From positions 62,001 through 126,000 of the forward strand of contig JAWZYV010013532.1 of the NCBI GenBank assembly GCA_038373885.1: DNA of 64,000 nucleotides, read 5' to 3'. Of the stretch, positions 61,012 to 64,000 are shown piece by piece (the first letter of the stretch is position 1; each line of letters begins with the position of its first letter). The notes below the pieces were generated by a model, which made no database searches, had not been told where the DNA came from, and saw nothing but the letters and a program-made list of their open reading frames with translations. This DNA is from Cheiracanthium punctorium. Its lineage: Eukaryota; Arthropoda; Arachnida; Araneae; Cheiracanthiidae. Position numbers and translations under genes: made by a program.

Positions 61012-62250
61012 AGGGGACGGCGGGGAACTTAAGCAACTATGATTTTTACTGGCCACTGTGAATGAGTCTAAGAACTGAGATTTTTCTAATAACTTCTTTC
61101 GTGTCTTGCCTGACACCACGAATTTTTTCAGTTGCCTGTTTCAACTTTTAAGAGGCGAAAGGGTTGGTTCTATTAAAAAAGGCAATTTTCGTCATCTTTC
61201 TCCAGCCATGGGGTAAGATGACTAATGGGATAGGGTTAGATGACGAACTAACCCCAGGATGTGAATTAACATTCGTGTTAACATTCTATTAGCAAATAAT
61301 TTTAATAAGACGCAGAAAAAATACATTTAAATGCACAGGTCACATTTTTAAGGTCTTGGGTTGTGTTCTCCACTATCCATCCTGAACACTCTGTCAGTAA
61401 TAAGCCCACTTTAAGCTCTGATGCCAAAGTTCATCCTTGTCTTCTTCCGCGCATATGATGAAGAATTTATGTTTAAAATCCTCCAAGTTCAAATCATCTT
61501 CCGTGTCGATGCACAGTGTAGAATGAGAATAGTTGTCGTCAGAAGATGAAGAAAATTTCGAATGGCGTCGTGGTTTCTTCTTCGCTGCTTTCGTTTTGTT
61601 TGCCATTTTAGTCAATATTTAATGTATTTTTAGCTCTTTCTCTTCTTATTCCTTTTTTTTTTCTCTTCTAAAGCTTGTTTTATGGGAGTTCCTGATAACA
61701 GAAGCGACGGCAATTTCTTCTTCGGCTTTCTCACACTCTTCTACCAAAATTTCAACCACCTGCCTTTAATTGTTTTTGTTATGTCTTATGTGCCCGTAAG
61801 AACAGATAAGAAATGAAAACTGGAGAAAATATGTGGAGTAAGATGACGAGTTGAAAATTATTCGTCATATTTCCCCTTCACGCCATTTCTACGTTTATTA
61901 GTAACTAAAAAAATAGCTTTAAACATAGATCTACAATAAATTTGTACGCATTAAGCTGAGAATTCAGAATATTTTTGTGAAAACGTAAAAAGACTTCGTA
62001 AAATCTTGATTCCTTACCTTAAAATGGTCAAGTATTAGACGAACACTCTTGGAAAATGAACTTTTGTTTATAACTTCCTCTAAGCGGCAAGTACAGGTGG
62101 CTATCCTACTACTAGTCGTAGTTCACCACCAGGTGTTTATTATGCTGACCAAGACGTTCTGCCATTTGTGAATACCTGAGAGAAATACTGAATTCGTCAT
62201 CTTACCCAATGTGTTTTCTTACGCCTACCTTCCCGTACACTATATTAATA
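61012..62250 (-). pseudogene. Possible pogo/Tigger-like element remnant
   Basis: The word TAAGATGAC (or inverse) recurs at 61213, 61846 and 62197. The ends TAGGGGACGGCGGGGAACTT and, inverted, TACGGGAAGGTAGGCGTAAG are loosely alike. A minus-strand ORF (61394-61615) ends ICAEEDKDELWHQSLKWAYY, resembling the Cys/Trp-rich tail of some pogo-type transposases with its cysteines lost. Tentative. Confidence 0.35.
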
Positions 62251-63503
62251 AAAGTGTAAAAGCTATTTAAAAAATTTACAAGCAAAGTTACGAAGCGAGG
62301 ATTATTTACGATGTATTTGACGATCATTAACATTGAAATTGCATAAAAATATATAAAATTGTTCATTTTATTTTATAATTTTAAATATTTTCATACAATT
62401 CTGTTATTTCTGATCGTCCATCCTTTTGGAAAGCAGTGATTTGGCGACCATTTTTTTTATTTATTGTCTCCAAGGTCTTGATCGAAGCTGCCTTTTATCA
62501 TTTCCAATTTAAATCCTAAAATGAAAACAGATTTATGCATGCATAGATGCGTGGAAGACTCTCATAAACAAAAGCACACATTATGTAAAGTGGTAGGTGT
62601 GATTTGAACAGGTTGACTGACATAAACAATTTAAAGGAAATAGTCAAAGCAGCGGACTTGTTCAGATAGAATTCATTACGCAGTTCCTTAAGTACTATAT
62701 CTAAGATGCGCATTAGAACATTCTGCGACAGCATTTACCTTACGTAAGATAGCATTTGCAGCAAGAGAAATTCACAAAACACTTGTTGCTGCATTGTTTA
62801 GATTTTACATCACTTGTGTATTGGGATGCAATAGAACATTGTTTTCCCAACAGACACTCGGCACTGTTTACAATACACTGATGCTATTGGTCTGGCAGAA
62901 CTGCGACAATGCTATATTCTGGCATTATACCGGTCGGTCAGATGGTCCGTTATTTGCACATTGGATGTCTTTTCACGCCCATCTAGTAGTATACTTAATA
63001 TTTTAGGTACATTTAACAACTGCTGCTGTATCTCTGGAGTTCAAAAGCTTGTTACTCTTTCTAACATCTAAGGTCCGCATGACAAATTTCAACGAGATAA
63101 CTCGCGACGAGTTGTAGCCTGTAAAGTTTTCAAATGTTTGATTGCTGATCAAGTTGCCCTTTTAGATATGGTTTCCAATATAATGTATAGCAAATCTGAG
63201 TGCTAGATAATCTCTACACGATATTTCCAGAACAGTAATCGAGTAATGATGTAGTCCTAAGAAAAAAACTGGGGGCGACGCTCGGTTTTGATGGATTTTA
63301 ACTTAAATGTATTTCATAAGTTAAATACAGTTATTCCTAATGGCAATCAATTAAATTAAATAAATTATTTCATTTTAATGATTTAGTAGTTGTTTTAACT
63401 TATATTTTGGTATAATTGATAGGAAAACAAAATCATTTTTTTCAGTGACCGCTTAAGAAAAACTTAATTTTTCTGTCTGCCATTGTCAACAGTCTACTGT
63501 TAA

Positions 63504-63779
63504 CCCATTTGTGCCTGGATATTTTTGCGACTTTCTTCGATTTTTACTGATAACAGAAATAATAGATAAATTTCTGATGTCAACTTCTTGAACAAGGGAT
63601 GATTTCTTTTAAAATCATTATGCATAAAAATCGAAATTTCAACATCCTACTTGGTCATGTTAAAATATTTTGTAGAGTTGAGGCTCAATACTCATGAATA
63701 AAGCCTAGGAAAAATAAACAACGTTTTCGACTAATAGCGAAAATGCCGTCCCAAAAAAGGGACGCTAGGCACAAATGGG
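63504..63779. mobile_element. piggyBac-type MITE, copy 2 (276 bp)
   Basis: Ends CCCATTTGTGCCTGGAT / GGGACGCTAGGCACAAATGGG core, flanked by TTAA at 63500-63503 and 63780-63783. Reverse complement of the 55013 copy, same length. Confidence 0.85.
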
Positions 63780-63821
63780 TTAAAGAGCAAGTTTAACAGA
63801 AAAATGAACTTTAATAAAGGA

Positions 63822-64000
63822 TGAACTGACAAGGCAATTTCTCGTCTTCAAACGAAAAATAAAATTTTCTGGGCCCTGAAAAAAAGTAATCTTTCACAAT
63901 ATGTCCTGCATATGAAATTATCGAAAAAAGAAGAATATATTGAATAGGAGGGGGGAAATAACCTAACTGACAGTATTTAGCAGATAAACAAAAGGAAAAT
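63822..64000. repeat. Inverted duplicate of 46222-46420 (copy 2, runs off window)
   Basis: Reverse complement of the 46.2-kb segment with a few substitutions. Homology ends about 40 bp from the MITE at 63504-63779. Confidence 0.85.

Larger units (their letters stand above)
60356..64000 (+). other. Calpain intron 7 (partial): pogo-like debris, piggyBac MITE, inverted duplicate
   Basis: I recognise nothing in 60356-61010 or 62255-63499. Confidence 0.75.

Overview
This window is AT-rich animal DNA, most likely from an arthropod; a spider or other arachnid is plausible but not proven. It lies inside one large calpain gene on the + strand. Seven spliced exons with consensus splice sites and consistent phases encode about 311 residues, from the catalytic-Cys exon at position 1 to the start of the beta-sandwich domain at 60355. 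Both gene ends are outside the window. The catalytic Cys, His and Asn are all present. Exons make up about 1.5 % of the sequence. The rest is introns of 2.5, 3.2, 7.2, 27.8, 2.7 and 16 kb, plus a last intron running off the end.

The introns are packed with mobile elements, often nested. Intron 1 (101-2585) has LINE and SINE debris. Intron 2 (2780-5984) has a Harbinger-like MITE, a broken Tc1-like transposase holding a hAT-type MITE, and two TA-flanked MITEs beside AT microsatellites. Intron 3 (6154-13385) has a Tc1-like element with a nested insertion, SINEs, MITEs and a 509-bp TTAA-flanked element that is half perfect palindrome.

Intron 4 (13467-41259) is the most striking. A mariner element is split by a 24.4-kb insertion, and its transposase frame resumes at the far side. 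Inside are endonuclease (EEP) fragments, a five-copy inverted cluster of a tRNA-like repeat with a 16-bp target duplication, a divergent three-subunit repeat array, one apparently intact 4.55-kb Ty3/gypsy retrotransposon (1331-residue Gag-Pol, 247-bp LTRs), and a 10-kb head-to-tail array of five nonautonomous Helitrons.

Introns 5 and 6 (41352-44075, 44245-60225) hold more nested MITEs, several SINEs, decayed Tc1-like elements, a LINE RNase H fragment and a piggyBac-type MITE. The last intron (60356 onward) has pogo-like debris, a second 276-bp copy of that piggyBac MITE, and a segment that is an inverted duplicate of one at 46.2 kb. Only the calpain is a host gene; the only intact mobile ORF is the gypsy Gag-Pol. 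No CRISPR, rRNA or bacterial features were seen.
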